From JAIOSM01 sp964593725 (GTDB taxonomy: Bacteria; Desulfobacterota; Desulfobacteria; Desulfobacterales; Desulfobacteraceae), in NCBI GenBank assembly GCA_964593725.1, contig CAZQJS010000019.1:1-44762 (forward strand): a stretch of DNA of 44,762 nt, read 5' to 3'. The notes beneath the pieces are model-generated. The model saw only the letters and a program-made list of their open reading frames with translations. It was not told the DNA's origin and ran no database searches. Both the position numbers and the translations under genes were made by a program. Position 1 is the stretch's first letter. Each line of letters starts with the position of its first letter. Positions 1 to 8,631 of this stretch are shown here, piece by piece.

Positions 1-285
1 GGCGGTGCTGCTGGCATCAAAGATAATGCGGTCGGCACCGTCCGGGATACCACCGGACCAGTTCCCGGCAGTGGTCCAGTTAGCATCCGCACCTTGGCCT
101 GTCCAGGTGTGGTCTGCACTGAATACCGGACAACTGAAGAGCTGCACACATAAAGCCGTGAGCATGACCATAATAAAAAGTGTTGATGATAATGTATTGC
201 TCCTTAGTAAACATGGCAGGACAGGAAGATTTTTTTTGCTGAATATTTTTGCCAGATCATTAACAATCCTGATTGTCGGTGTCAT
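1..285 (-). CDS. N-terminus of secreted surface / autotransporter-like protein (partial, cut at window start)
   Basis: This reading frame runs off the left edge; 95 codons are visible. The start is fixed by an AGGAGG site nine bases before the ATG at 285. The protein begins with an unusually long export region: about 35 mainly polar or basic residues, then a hydrophobic stretch (about residues 36-54, LFIMVMLTALC within it) and a likely signal-peptidase site at VFSA-D near residue 57. The mature part opens with a Trp/Gly pattern (TWTGQG, NWTTAGNW, then IPDGADRIIFD) that I recognise from the first strand of passengers carrying autotransporter-associated beta-strand repeats. The long N-terminal extension is typical of type V secreted proteins. 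The rest of the passenger and any beta-barrel lie outside the window, so the secretion route is inferred. Confidence 0.7.
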   Translation of the reverse strand, partial: MTPTIRIVNDLAKIFSKKNLPVLPCLLRSNTLSSTLFIMVMLTALCVQLFSCPVFSADHTWTGQGADANWTTAGNWSGGIPDGADRIIFDASSTA

Positions 286-413
286 AATAATGGCCTCCTG
301 AAATATCAGTATTCCTGAGAATGTTTAGTACTTCAGAATGATCATAAAATCAACTGTTTTAACCCATAATTATTATATTTATTTAACCCGAAAAAAAATG
401 GTAATGTTTTTTG

Positions 414-441
414 TTGACATGGTTCTGTTGTTCCATATAAT
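414..441 (+). promoter_or_regulatory. sigma70-type promoter upstream of the MetE-like gene
   Basis: TTGACA (414-419) and TATAAT (436-441) are both perfect consensus hexamers separated by 16 bases. Transcription would start near 448, giving a leader of about 40 bases before the start at 487. The rest of the 286-486 gap is AT-rich and also carries the upstream region of the minus-strand surface-protein gene, for which I see no convincing promoter. Confidence 0.75.
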
Positions 442-486
442 ATAAAGATATTAATATATGTTTATATGCGAGAGGGCATTATAGTT

Positions 487-1572
487 ATGGAAAATTTTAA
501 GCCAAAGGCACTTCCGGTTCTTATTGGCAGCCTGCCCATGGATAATCACAGGAAGGCAGCGGAATTGATCTTTGAATATACACCTGATATACCACTCTGG
601 CCCCAGCTTCCCATGTTTGCTAAAGAGGGAATGACAGAGCAGTTTATGCCGGGACTGCCAGGGCTTGTCACCAGCAATGGCAGATCTTTTCTTGATGGCG
701 GAAAAGAGACATTTGATGATGAATACCTTGCATTTTTTGAAGCATACCTTGCTGCTGGAGAAGCAGAGGCTGACCTTGAATCTTCCATATTTGCCTTTAC
801 CCGGGAAACCGGCAAAGGCTTCAGGGAGTTTCTGCGCCAGGTTGATGCTAAAATAGCAGAAGGCAATTGTTCATTTACGGCTCTTAAGGGTCAGATTACA
901 GGGCCTGTCACATTTGGTACTGCAGTGAAGGACAAAGATGACAGGGCTGTTTTTTATGATGACAACCTGAGAGAAATCATTATTAAAAAACTTGCCATGA
1001 ATGCCAGGTACCAGGCAGGAGAATTTTCCAAAAGAGGGGCTGTGCCAATTATTTTTATTGATGAACCAAGCCTTGCAGGGTTTGGAACTTCTGCATATAT
1101 CACAATTACAAGGGAGGATGTGACAGAAAGTCTTGGTGAAATTGTTAATGCAGTCCACAGCGAAAACGGCCTTGCAGGTGTGCATGTGTGTGCAAATACC
1201 CAATGGGATGTACTGCTTGAATCTGATATTGATATTATAAGTTTTGATGCATACTCATATTTTGAAAAGTTTATCCTGTTTCCGGAAAAATTAACAGAGT
1301 ATCTTAAAAGGGGTTCACTCTTAGCCTGGGGTATTGTTCCTACCCAGAAGGAGGATGAGATAGAAAAAGAGACAAAAGATTCTCTTTTCTCAAGGTTTAA
1401 AGCCCAGATGGCTGATCTGGAAAAGATTGGCATTGATAAAAAGATGCTGCTGGATCAGATATTTATTACACCAAGCTGCGGTACAGGCTCAATAAGTTTT
1501 AATGCAGCAAAGAGGGTCCTTGAGCTGACCAGGGATCTATCCCTGAAAATCAGGCAGATCCATTCCTTGTAA
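487..1572 (+). CDS. MetE C-terminal-like / UroD-superfamily methyltransferase (short methionine-synthase type)
   Basis: The protein is about 361 residues from the ATG at 487, which has a GAGAGG sequence about ten bases upstream; the in-frame ATG at 466 has no ribosome site. It matches the zinc-dependent TIM-barrel shared by cobalamin-independent methionine synthase (C-terminal half) and uroporphyrinogen decarboxylase. Visible signatures are IDEPSL around residue 197, a His-x-Cys pair in GVHVCANTQW, and a late Cys in TPSCGTGS; in MetE the His, Cys and final Cys hold the zinc. Full MetE is about 750 residues, so this is a core version without the folate-binding N-terminal half. Such core enzymes in anaerobes take methyl groups from corrinoid proteins, which would suit a Wood-Ljungdahl organism; that role is inference. 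A corrinoid methyltransferase for another methyl donor is an alternative. Its 3' end overlaps the convergent MFS gene by 23 bases. Confidence 0.65.
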   Translation: MENFKPKALPVLIGSLPMDNHRKAAELIFEYTPDIPLWPQLPMFAKEGMTEQFMPGLPGLVTSNGRSFLDGGKETFDDEYLAFFEAYLAAGEAEADLESSIFAFTRETGKGFREFLRQVDAKIAEGNCSFTALKGQITGPVTFGTAVKDKDDRAVFYDDNLREIIIKKLAMNARYQAGEFSKRGAVPIIFIDEPSLAGFGTSAYITITREDVTESLGEIVNAVHSENGLAGVHVCANTQWDVLLESDIDIISFDAYSYFEKFILFPEKLTEYLKRGSLLAWGIVPTQKEDEIEKETKDSLFSRFKAQMADLEKIGIDKKMLLDQIFITPSCGTGSISFNAAKRVLELTRDLSLKIRQIHSL

Positions 1573-2749
1573 ACCATGTTAGTATAATGAAAACAAGTAC
1601 TCCTGCAGCCATTAGTGCAAGGCCGCAGGGGAAGACATTGCTCAGTTGCGACATATCCATGATTATTCCTGCGGCAAGGGAACCTATGAGCATTCCAAGG
1701 CTGTGGCCGACTGTTATCAGTGCAATGACCGAGGCCATGGCATTGACTTTTCCGCCTTTGATAACTGCAAGGGCCATTAATGCCGGGTTTGCTATGCCGC
1801 CGCCAAGCCCGAATACAGCAACACTTATCACAAGGCTGAAATATGAATCAGCCACTGTAAGAAGGTACATGCCATAGATGCAGATGGTACCTCCTGCTAT
1901 GACCATGAAGTTTTTACTGGTTCTGTCGGCAACATATCCCATGGGCAGGTTTAAAATACCACTTATGAATATTCCGAACATGAGCAGAAATCCTGTTTCA
2001 GTACTTGAAAGGGAGAATTGTTTATCAGCAAAAAGGGGTACAAAACACCAGATTACTCCTATGCAGGCTGTATAGGCAAGTCGTACAGAGATAAGGGCAA
2101 GGATATCAAGGTTTTTAATGAGCAGCAGAAGGGGTACGGGGTTGTGCTCCTGTGCACGGATTTTCTCTTTGCCTGTGGGGGGAAGGAAGAGTATGCTCAG
2201 GCACAGACCTGTGGCCGACAAAACACCCATGCACCCAAAGGCAGAGTTCATGGAAAAAGCGTCTTTAAGCATGCCGCCCAGCAGGGGACCAAGGCTCATG
2301 CTTGCAAACATGGACATGTTAAAAAGCCCCATGGAGTATCCTTCGCTGTCTTTGTAAGTTATTTCACCCACATAGGCCTGGACAACTGGCATGATCATGG
2401 CCGAGGCAATACCCTGGAAAAATCTGACCAGAATCAGGGATTCGACATTGGTGGTGAACATGAAAGCAAGGGAGGTTGCGGCATAACCTGCAAGTCCGCC
2501 AAGCACAAATGGTTTTCTTCCCTTTTTATCTGAAAGTCTTCCAAAAACCGGCAGGAGAATTGTCCGTGAAAAGGAAAAGGAGCCAAACACCATGCCGATA
2601 TAAAAACCTGAAGCACCCATGTCATGGGCAAAGATTGGGAGCAGAGGGACAACTATTCCAACCCCGGTTACTGTTATGAAGATTGTGAAAAAAAGAGTAA
2701 TAAATGTTTTTTTCTGGTGAGATGGGATAAGTCCCTTTTTAAGCAGCAT
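1550..2749 (-). CDS. Major facilitator superfamily transporter (12 TM, drug/metabolite type)
   Basis: This 399-residue inner-membrane protein has the hydrophobic pattern of twelve transmembrane helices. MFS motif A is clear in the loop after helix 2 (GRLSDKKGRKP, residues 70-80), and a weaker copy sits in the second half (GYVADRTSKN). The glycine-rich helix 4/5 region and the absence of large loops fit the DHA1/multidrug or small-metabolite exporter group. The substrate cannot be told from sequence. The start at 2749 has no clear ribosome site. The gene lies 99 bases downstream of the SulP gene on the same strand, separated by a strong hairpin, so it is probably expressed separately. Its end overlaps the MetE-like gene tail-to-tail. 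Confidence 0.85.
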   Translation of the reverse strand: MLLKKGLIPSHQKKTFITLFFTIFITVTGVGIVVPLLPIFAHDMGASGFYIGMVFGSFSFSRTILLPVFGRLSDKKGRKPFVLGGLAGYAATSLAFMFTTNVESLILVRFFQGIASAMIMPVVQAYVGEITYKDSEGYSMGLFNMSMFASMSLGPLLGGMLKDAFSMNSAFGCMGVLSATGLCLSILFLPPTGKEKIRAQEHNPVPLLLLIKNLDILALISVRLAYTACIGVIWCFVPLFADKQFSLSSTETGFLLMFGIFISGILNLPMGYVADRTSKNFMVIAGGTICIYGMYLLTVADSYFSLVISVAVFGLGGGIANPALMALAVIKGGKVNAMASVIALITVGHSLGMLIGSLAAGIIMDMSQLSNVFPCGLALMAAGVLVFIILTWFTRNGSA

Positions 2750-2802
2750 GTTTTATGCTTTAGCGGGGATGGTGCAAATTGTCAATATATTTTTAATGGA
2801 TA

Positions 2803-2838
2803 ACCTGTCCCGGAAGATTTACAGCATCCGGGACAGGT
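2803..2838 (-). terminator. Hairpin between SulP and MFS genes, probable terminator
   Basis: An 11-bp perfect inverted repeat (2803-2813 with 2828-2838, arms ACCTGTCCCGG / CCGGGACAGGT) with a 14-base loop lies ten bases after the SulP stop. Read on the minus strand the following bases are only moderately T-rich, so termination efficiency is uncertain. Confidence 0.6.
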
Positions 2839-2848
2839 AAGTTCTGGC

Positions 2849-5014
2849 TCAGGCAGGCAGAGGGTTTGTAACATATTCCCTGAGAGGGCATCTGCCGCAG
2901 CTGTCTGTTTCATGAATTTTTTTGTAAATGGACTGCAGGGCATGCCTTGCAGTGGGGTAAATATTTTTTCTTCCTATTTTATCAATGAGATGGGTTCTTT
3001 CAAGCACTGCAAGAACACCCTCTTTAACTCCGCAGAAAGATATTCCGCGATCACTTCCCCGGACAGTGTCAACAAGGGTGGAAAGGGCATCTTCACCGGA
3101 AGCATCCAGATCATTAATCCCGCTTGATTCAATGAGGATGTGCATCAGATCAGGCTTTTTCACAATGCATTCCAATACTTTGTCTTCAAGGTAGGTGGCA
3201 TTGGTAAAGATAAGGGCGCCGTCAAACCGTATGACAGCTATGTGGTCACATTCCGGCAGATTGGATGTAAGAGCTTCGGTCAGGGTGTTGTCCTTTGATT
3301 TTGACAGAAGTGCTACTTTTGGCCGTAGATGTTTATAAATAAAAAGAGCAAATGTTAATCCCACCCCAACCATGATCCCCTCTTCAAGGTGGGGAGCAAA
3401 GTAAAGGGTGCAGACAAAGGTGATAACAGAAATAATGCCGTCGGATCGTTTTGCCTTCCATGCATGGACAAATCCCTTTGTATTAACAAGGCCGATGACC
3501 GCCATCATTATGACTGAAGCAAGTACAGCCTGGGGCAGGTGGTAGAGAAGGGGAGTCAGGAATAAAAGAGTGATTGCAACCATGATGCTTGTCACAACCG
3601 AGGAGACACCTGTAACTGCATTTGCCTGGAGATTAACAGCAGACCTTGAAAATGAGCCGGATACTGCATAGCTCTGGCCAAATGAACCTATTATGTTTGC
3701 AAGGCCCTGGCCGATAAGTTCCTGGTTGGGATCAAGCTTTTGTCCTGTTTTGGCTGCCATGGATTTTGCAATGGCAATGGCTTCCATAAATCCAAGCAGG
3801 GATATGATAACGGCAAAGGGAAGCAGTTGAAAAAAAGCTGCAATGTATGAACTGTTTTTTGGAGCCTTTGGTATGCTGATTTTCAGACCCTTGGGAATAT
3901 CACCCACAACAGCACCTGCACCGATCATTTTTAAATTTGATATATCAAGGGGTTTGTTTTGGATTTTAAGTCTCCATTTTCTGCCGTCTGTTTCAATATT
4001 ATCCCCAAGTGTGTCTGCAGTATGAAAGGCTGGTGTTTCCATATCCTTTGGCAGATGGAAATGAATAAGCCTTAAATTTTCTCTCTTATCATGGGCAGCA
4101 CGTTTAAAATGGTCAATCTCTGCCTGGACAACAGCAAGCTTATATTCAAGGTCAAGCAGTTCCATGGAGGCTGTATGTGCATTGCCTGCTCTTATTTTTT
4201 TCTTTACTGTTTTAACTTTATTATTCAGTTCAGCCCTTTTAATGCTCAGTTTTTCTATTTGGGCTACATCTTTATTAAATTCATGGATTGTGGAGGCAAT
4301 AGCAGTATCCTGAATATTATCAATGGTTACAACTTTATCGTTATTAAAACCTGTAAATTTTGATATCAAAACTGTTAAGGCAACTGCAACAAGGACATTG
4401 GGTATTTTAGGGTTTACACGCTTCAGTGTTACCATGATGGCAATGGCAAGTATACCCATTAATAGTGTTGGAAAGTGGGTATAGTGAAATGCTGACTTGC
4501 ACACATTGATAATTGTCTGGTAATGGTGGGGTGCTTTATCCACATAAACACCAAAGAGTTTTGAAAATTGTGATGAGGCAATGACAATTGCAGCAGCATT
4601 GGTAAAACCGTTGACAACCGGATGGGAAAGAAGGTTTACCACCAGGCCGAGCTTAAATACGCCCAGGAACAATTGAAAGCATCCAACAGTGGCTGCCATA
4701 ATGATTGAATAGGCTATGAATTCAGGTCCGCCGGCCGTGGCCAGGGGTTCAAGGGATGCTGCTGACATGAGTGATACAACTGCAACCGGTCCTGTTGCAA
4801 GCTGGCGGCTTGATCCAAAAAGTGCTGCCACCATGGGCGGGAGAAATGCAGCATACAGGCCATAGTATGCAGGGAGTCCTGCAAGCTGGGCATAGGCCAT
4901 TGACTGGGGTATCAGAACCATTGCAACGGTAATTCCGGCAATTACGTCTGCGCTCATCTTCTCTTTGCTATAGTTTCTGAACCATAGCAGGAATGGAAAA
5001 ATTTTTGTTAACAT
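2849..5014 (-). CDS. SulP-family inorganic anion transporter with STAS domain and internal coiled-coil insert
   Basis: This 721-residue membrane protein carries the SulP signature near the N-terminus (IPQSMAYAQLAGLPAYYGLY), a multi-helix transporter core, and a C-terminal STAS domain (about residues 595-700, beginning IAVIRFDGALIFTNATYLED). SulP carriers import sulfate, bicarbonate or other anions; in a sulfate reducer sulfate uptake is plausible, but selectivity cannot be read from sequence. The core is interrupted at about residues 240-385 by a charged, Lys/Glu/Leu-rich segment with a heptad-like coiled-coil pattern, followed by a small globular stretch; the membrane core then resumes at PFAVIISLLGFMEAIAIAKSMA. 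SulP proteins are usually about 550-600 residues, so the insert explains the extra length. The C-terminus has a CGRCPL motif of unknown role. The start at 5014 is preceded by GGTGAGG. Confidence 0.9.
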   Translation of the reverse strand: MLTKIFPFLLWFRNYSKEKMSADVIAGITVAMVLIPQSMAYAQLAGLPAYYGLYAAFLPPMVAALFGSSRQLATGPVAVVSLMSAASLEPLATAGGPEFIAYSIIMAATVGCFQLFLGVFKLGLVVNLLSHPVVNGFTNAAAIVIASSQFSKLFGVYVDKAPHHYQTIINVCKSAFHYTHFPTLLMGILAIAIMVTLKRVNPKIPNVLVAVALTVLISKFTGFNNDKVVTIDNIQDTAIASTIHEFNKDVAQIEKLSIKRAELNNKVKTVKKKIRAGNAHTASMELLDLEYKLAVVQAEIDHFKRAAHDKRENLRLIHFHLPKDMETPAFHTADTLGDNIETDGRKWRLKIQNKPLDISNLKMIGAGAVVGDIPKGLKISIPKAPKNSSYIAAFFQLLPFAVIISLLGFMEAIAIAKSMAAKTGQKLDPNQELIGQGLANIIGSFGQSYAVSGSFSRSAVNLQANAVTGVSSVVTSIMVAITLLFLTPLLYHLPQAVLASVIMMAVIGLVNTKGFVHAWKAKRSDGIISVITFVCTLYFAPHLEEGIMVGVGLTFALFIYKHLRPKVALLSKSKDNTLTEALTSNLPECDHIAVIRFDGALIFTNATYLEDKVLECIVKKPDLMHILIESSGINDLDASGEDALSTLVDTVRGSDRGISFCGVKEGVLAVLERTHLIDKIGRKNIYPTARHALQSIYKKIHETDSCGRCPLREYVTNPLPA

Positions 5015-5233
5015 ATCCTCACCTTTTTTTACTATTTAAAAAAATGTTATGCATCTTTTTCAAAAAGGAGATGCCTGCCTTTTATATTTGATTTTTTCAG
5101 CTGTACACTCATATATTATTTTTTATACTCTGTTTTTTTACTTTTATTAAATTGGTTTATTGAACTTGATAAATTATTAAAATTTAATCATAATGTCAAA
5201 TAGATAATTGTTAAAAAATTTAAGGGTCTATCA
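5015..5233. other. Divergent intergenic region with 5'-leader hairpin
   Basis: This AT-rich gap separates the divergently read SulP and beta-helix genes and must hold both promoters; I could not single out a strong one. It contains a hairpin at 5051-5074 (GCATCT paired with AGATGC, with T4/A4 able to extend the stem), which would fall in the SulP leader on the minus strand. No small ORF is convincing. Confidence 0.4.
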
Positions 5234-6646
5234 ATGAAAAATATTAAACAGCTCACTTTACAGATCATAAACAGAGTTAACGCTAACTTAAGCGGGTTCG
5301 GCTTTGATACAGGGATTTTTACCTTAAATGCCATTGAATATGATAAACTTGCAAAGTTTTACTCATCCTACGGCATTACCGCACGCCACCCCATAAATTT
5401 TCATTTTAAACATTCAAATATGGCAGGCAGCTACTTTCTGGGAAATTGCTATGTGGGAAGATCCATCATCTATAAAAGTGATATCCGGGGGGATGAATTA
5501 AAGAGAAAAGGAGATATCTTTGACAGGAAAAACCCTGTTCCCCTTTTAAAGGATGAAACAATTGCAATCACATACAGCCTTTTGTATAAAACCCTTGTTC
5601 ACAGCAATTCCCACAATCCGGAAACTCCGGAAGAGTTCACCATAAGAAACACTGTTTCAGCCCATTATGCCAATATACACGGATCAACCATTGCAGGCTG
5701 TTTTCTCGGGGCATTTTCAACCATTGACCTTATGAATCTGCACTCCTGCATTGTTGGCGAATTCTCCTATATCCAGACCGGAGAGCTTTTTCACACAAAG
5801 ATTGAACCCGGCATTGTATGGGTGAAAAGTGATGATTTTGAATTCAGGTATCAGTTTCCAGAGGATGTGCTTGATAAATATATAGGTGTTAACGGGCATT
5901 TTCAGCCCCGGGGGATAATATATAAATTTGTAAAAGAGCTTGAGCCCGGATATGAGGAAATATTTGCCCTTGTCAATCTGGAAGGGATAAAAACACCAAA
6001 GACTTCTGCTGTAAACAGATATGCCGTTATTAAGGGGAAGACAGAAATAGGTGGTAATGTACTGGTTTCCCAGAGGGCATACCTTGACAATGCAGACATG
6101 GGTGATGGCTCCAATGCCCAGGAAAATACCTATATTATAAATTCAAAACTTGCAGGATTCAATATAACTGCCCATGGCGGAAAGATTATCAATGCTGACA
6201 TGGGGCTGCATGTATTTGTGGGGTTTAACTCTTTTCTCCACGGCAGGGAAGATGCACGGCTCACCGTGGGCAGGGAGTGCATTATAATGCCCCATACCAT
6301 AATAGATATAAAAGCCCCCCTTAGTATTCCGGACAATCACCTTGTCTGGGGTTTTATCAAATCTGAAAAAGATTTAAAATTAAATTCCATCCCCCTTGAA
6401 GAGCTGGGCAGATCAAAGGGGCCTTTAAAGATGGGCAGAATGATATTTAAAGGAAATGGGGGCAGGTTTATCAAGGCATTCAGCAGCAGGATAGAGCATA
6501 TACTGGAGGGGAATGGTGCCTTTTTTGACGGTAAAGGGAAACGGGGTCATGCCCAGGATGATAAAAATATCTCCTTTAACACGATTCAGCCATATACTTC
6601 AGGGGATAATGCAGGGATATATCCATCCATCAGAATAAAACCCTAG
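5234..6646 (+). CDS. Left-handed beta-helix (hexapeptide-like) protein, function unknown
   Basis: The 470-residue protein has no signal peptide or membrane helix. Two regions (about residues 130-190 and 250-380) show the spaced Ile/Val, Gly and Asn/Ala pattern of left-handed beta-helix coils, for example AVIKGKTEIGGNVLVSQ followed by AYLDNADMGDGSNAQENTYI, then HGGKIINADMGLHVFVG. Such folds belong to acyltransferases, nucleotidyltransferase tails and carbonic-anhydrase-like proteins. I cannot identify catalytic residues, so the reaction is unknown. The ribosome site is weak (AAGGG, nine bases upstream). It is followed after 18 bases by the pentapeptide/channel gene, suggesting co-transcription. 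Confidence 0.55.
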   Translation: MKNIKQLTLQIINRVNANLSGFGFDTGIFTLNAIEYDKLAKFYSSYGITARHPINFHFKHSNMAGSYFLGNCYVGRSIIYKSDIRGDELKRKGDIFDRKNPVPLLKDETIAITYSLLYKTLVHSNSHNPETPEEFTIRNTVSAHYANIHGSTIAGCFLGAFSTIDLMNLHSCIVGEFSYIQTGELFHTKIEPGIVWVKSDDFEFRYQFPEDVLDKYIGVNGHFQPRGIIYKFVKELEPGYEEIFALVNLEGIKTPKTSAVNRYAVIKGKTEIGGNVLVSQRAYLDNADMGDGSNAQENTYIINSKLAGFNITAHGGKIINADMGLHVFVGFNSFLHGREDARLTVGRECIIMPHTIIDIKAPLSIPDNHLVWGFIKSEKDLKLNSIPLEELGRSKGPLKMGRMIFKGNGGRFIKAFSSRIEHILEGNGAFFDGKGKRGHAQDDKNISFNTIQPYTSGDNAGIYPSIRIKP

Positions 6647-6664
6647 ATTTTAAGATTAAGAATA

Positions 6665-7756
6665 ATGGATAATAAACCTAAGACAGCTTTAAAAGAAGAG
6701 ATAATCTCACTGAAATCAAGGTGGTATGAAAAAGACCCTGACACCGGAGAAACCATACTGTCAGGAATGATACTGAAACTTAAGACTGAGTGTGGTAAGC
6801 ACGATTTCAACCGGCCTTTAAACCTTGACCTCAGGGGTATTACATTAATAAATCAAGAGCTTACAGACCTTGATCTGTCAGGGTATGATTTTTCCCATGC
6901 AAATTTAAGCCAGTCAGATTTTTCAAATACAGCCTTCAGCTATTCAAAATGTTACATGGCAAGTCTTGAGCAGACAACCCTTGATCAGTGTGAATTCATA
7001 GGCTCAGATTTGAGCCATGCAAGCCTTAATGAATGCAGTGCAAAAAGATGCGGGTTTGGAGGCGCAGATCTGAGCCATGCAAGCCTGATTAATGCAGATA
7101 TGGAATCTGCCACCTTTAGCCGTTCAAAATTAATCCATGCAGACCTGCGGGCTTCAAATCTTAAAAAAGCAAGGCTGTCTGAAACAGATCTGTCCTGGGC
7201 AATTTTTACACGTTCAAGACTGACTGGAAGTGATTTAAAAAGAAGTAATGTAAAAGGGACAAATTTTGAACTGGCTGACATGCAGACATGCAGACTCCTT
7301 GGAATAAAAAATTTCAAGTCTGCAAGATGGGTAGGTGCTGATATAAGGGGTCTGGACTTGAGGGGTGCCTATCTTGTAAGAAGATATATTGCCGATGAGA
7401 ATTATCTTTATGAGTTCAGAACAAGTTCAAAATTCCATGAAGTTCTTTATAAACTCTGGTGGGCAACATCTGACTGTGGAAGAAGTCTTTTAAGGTGGTT
7501 TGTCTGGCTCTTTTGTGCTACACTTATTTTCGCAGTCATATACACACAGCTTGAGATAGATTATGGGAAATATAAGACCTGGTTTTCACCGGTATATTTC
7601 AGTTTTGTTACATTAACAACCCTTGGTTACGGGGATGCTGTCCCGGTTTCATTAACAGCCCAGGTGTTTGTTACTTTACAGGCCTTAACAGGGTATATCG
7701 GACTTGGTGGACTTTTAAGTATCCTTGGCAATAAAATGGCCCGGCGGGCAGAATAG
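6665..7756 (+). CDS. Pentapeptide-repeat protein fused to a two-helix potassium channel
   Basis: The 363-residue protein has two parts. Residues about 50-240 contain many A(D/N)LxX-type pentapeptides (DLSGYDFSHANLSQSDFSNTA, ADLSHASLINADM, DLRASNLKKARL), which fold as a right-handed quadrilateral beta-helix in the cytoplasm. The C-terminal 90 residues form a pore module: helix 1 near residues 278-297, a pore loop with the selectivity filter TLTTLGYGD near 316-324, and helix 2 ending just before the basic tail NKMARR. TxGYG is the potassium signature, so a K+-selective channel is well supported; gating by the beta-helix domain is inference. It lies between the beta-helix protein and the HDOD gene in the same orientation, 22 bases before the latter. 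Confidence 0.85.
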   Translation: MDNKPKTALKEEIISLKSRWYEKDPDTGETILSGMILKLKTECGKHDFNRPLNLDLRGITLINQELTDLDLSGYDFSHANLSQSDFSNTAFSYSKCYMASLEQTTLDQCEFIGSDLSHASLNECSAKRCGFGGADLSHASLINADMESATFSRSKLIHADLRASNLKKARLSETDLSWAIFTRSRLTGSDLKRSNVKGTNFELADMQTCRLLGIKNFKSARWVGADIRGLDLRGAYLVRRYIADENYLYEFRTSSKFHEVLYKLWWATSDCGRSLLRWFVWLFCATLIFAVIYTQLEIDYGKYKTWFSPVYFSFVTLTTLGYGDAVPVSLTAQVFVTLQALTGYIGLGGLLSILGNKMARRAE

Positions 7757-7778
7757 ACAGATTAATATCAGGAGAGAT

Positions 7779-8630
7779 ATGTTTACGTTTTTTAATAAAA
7801 AGACAAATCCCAGGGCAGAGTTAAAAAAAATTTTAAAGGGTTATAAACTTCCTTCATTTCCAGCAGTGATAATGCAGATCCTGCAAAAGATCAGAAACCC
7901 CTATTCATCGGCTTCAGACATTGCAGACTCCCTGTCCCTTGATCCCAATCTCTCCCTGCGTATCCTGAGCCTTGCCAACTCTGCTGCATTTTCTCCCAAA
8001 AACCGGGTGGAGAACCTGACCCAGGCCATTGCCCTTGTGGGACTTTCCCAGCTTGAATCCCTTGTGCTGGGAGTTGGGGTTGCCAAGGGTATTCCAAAAC
8101 AGACTTGTCAATGGCATGACCCTTCCGAATTCTGGCTGACATCTGCCCGCAGGGCAATGCTTGCCACAGCCCTTGCAGCAATTCTGTGTCCTGCCAAGGA
8201 GTCCCAGTGCTTTACATCGGCTTTTCTCCAGGATATGGCACTGCCCTTTCTTGCCTGTCAGAGGAGTGATGATTACAATATGATATTTAAAAAATGGCAC
8301 CTTGAAGGAGGTGATCTTGCAGCCATTGAAAGGGAAACCCTTCAATGGGACCATGCCGAAGTTGCCACATGGATATGCAGTGAATGGGGACTTCCTGAAA
8401 ATATCGCCCTGGCAATAAAGAACCACCATAATCCTGACTTTGATGATGATCATGAAACCCTGGCTCCTGTGAGACTTGTCTCAATACTCAGGGAAGATGA
8501 TAACAATGACGGCGTGGATGAAATCATTGCCCAGGCAGGGGATGTTTATAATATTTCCGAAAAAAGAATACAGCCAATGATTGAATCAAGCTTTGAAAAG
8601 GCCAAAGACCTTGCAAGGCTGATCATATAA
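7779..8630 (+). CDS. HDOD-domain signalling protein
   Basis: The start at 7779 is chosen because GGAGAG lies just upstream; a longer in-frame start at 7725 would overlap the channel gene and lacks a site. The 283-residue product is a single HDOD domain (about residues 20-225): LPSFPAVIMQILQKI opens it, followed by LDPNLSLRILSLANSA and the helical core. HDOD proteins resemble HD phosphohydrolases but lack the full metal ligands; members act in signalling, chemotaxis or cell-cycle control without proven catalysis. The C-terminal 60 residues are helical and unassigned. The stop is two bases from the end of the convergent helicase gene. Confidence 0.85.
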   Translation: MFTFFNKKTNPRAELKKILKGYKLPSFPAVIMQILQKIRNPYSSASDIADSLSLDPNLSLRILSLANSAAFSPKNRVENLTQAIALVGLSQLESLVLGVGVAKGIPKQTCQWHDPSEFWLTSARRAMLATALAAILCPAKESQCFTSAFLQDMALPFLACQRSDDYNMIFKKWHLEGGDLAAIERETLQWDHAEVATWICSEWGLPENIALAIKNHHNPDFDDDHETLAPVRLVSILREDDNNDGVDEIIAQAGDVYNISEKRIQPMIESSFEKAKDLARLII

Positions 8631-8631
8631 T

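Noticed and set aside
5..301. 98-codon plus-strand open frame
   Set aside because: It is antisense to the minus-strand gene that has a ribosome site, signal peptide and recognisable passenger sequence.
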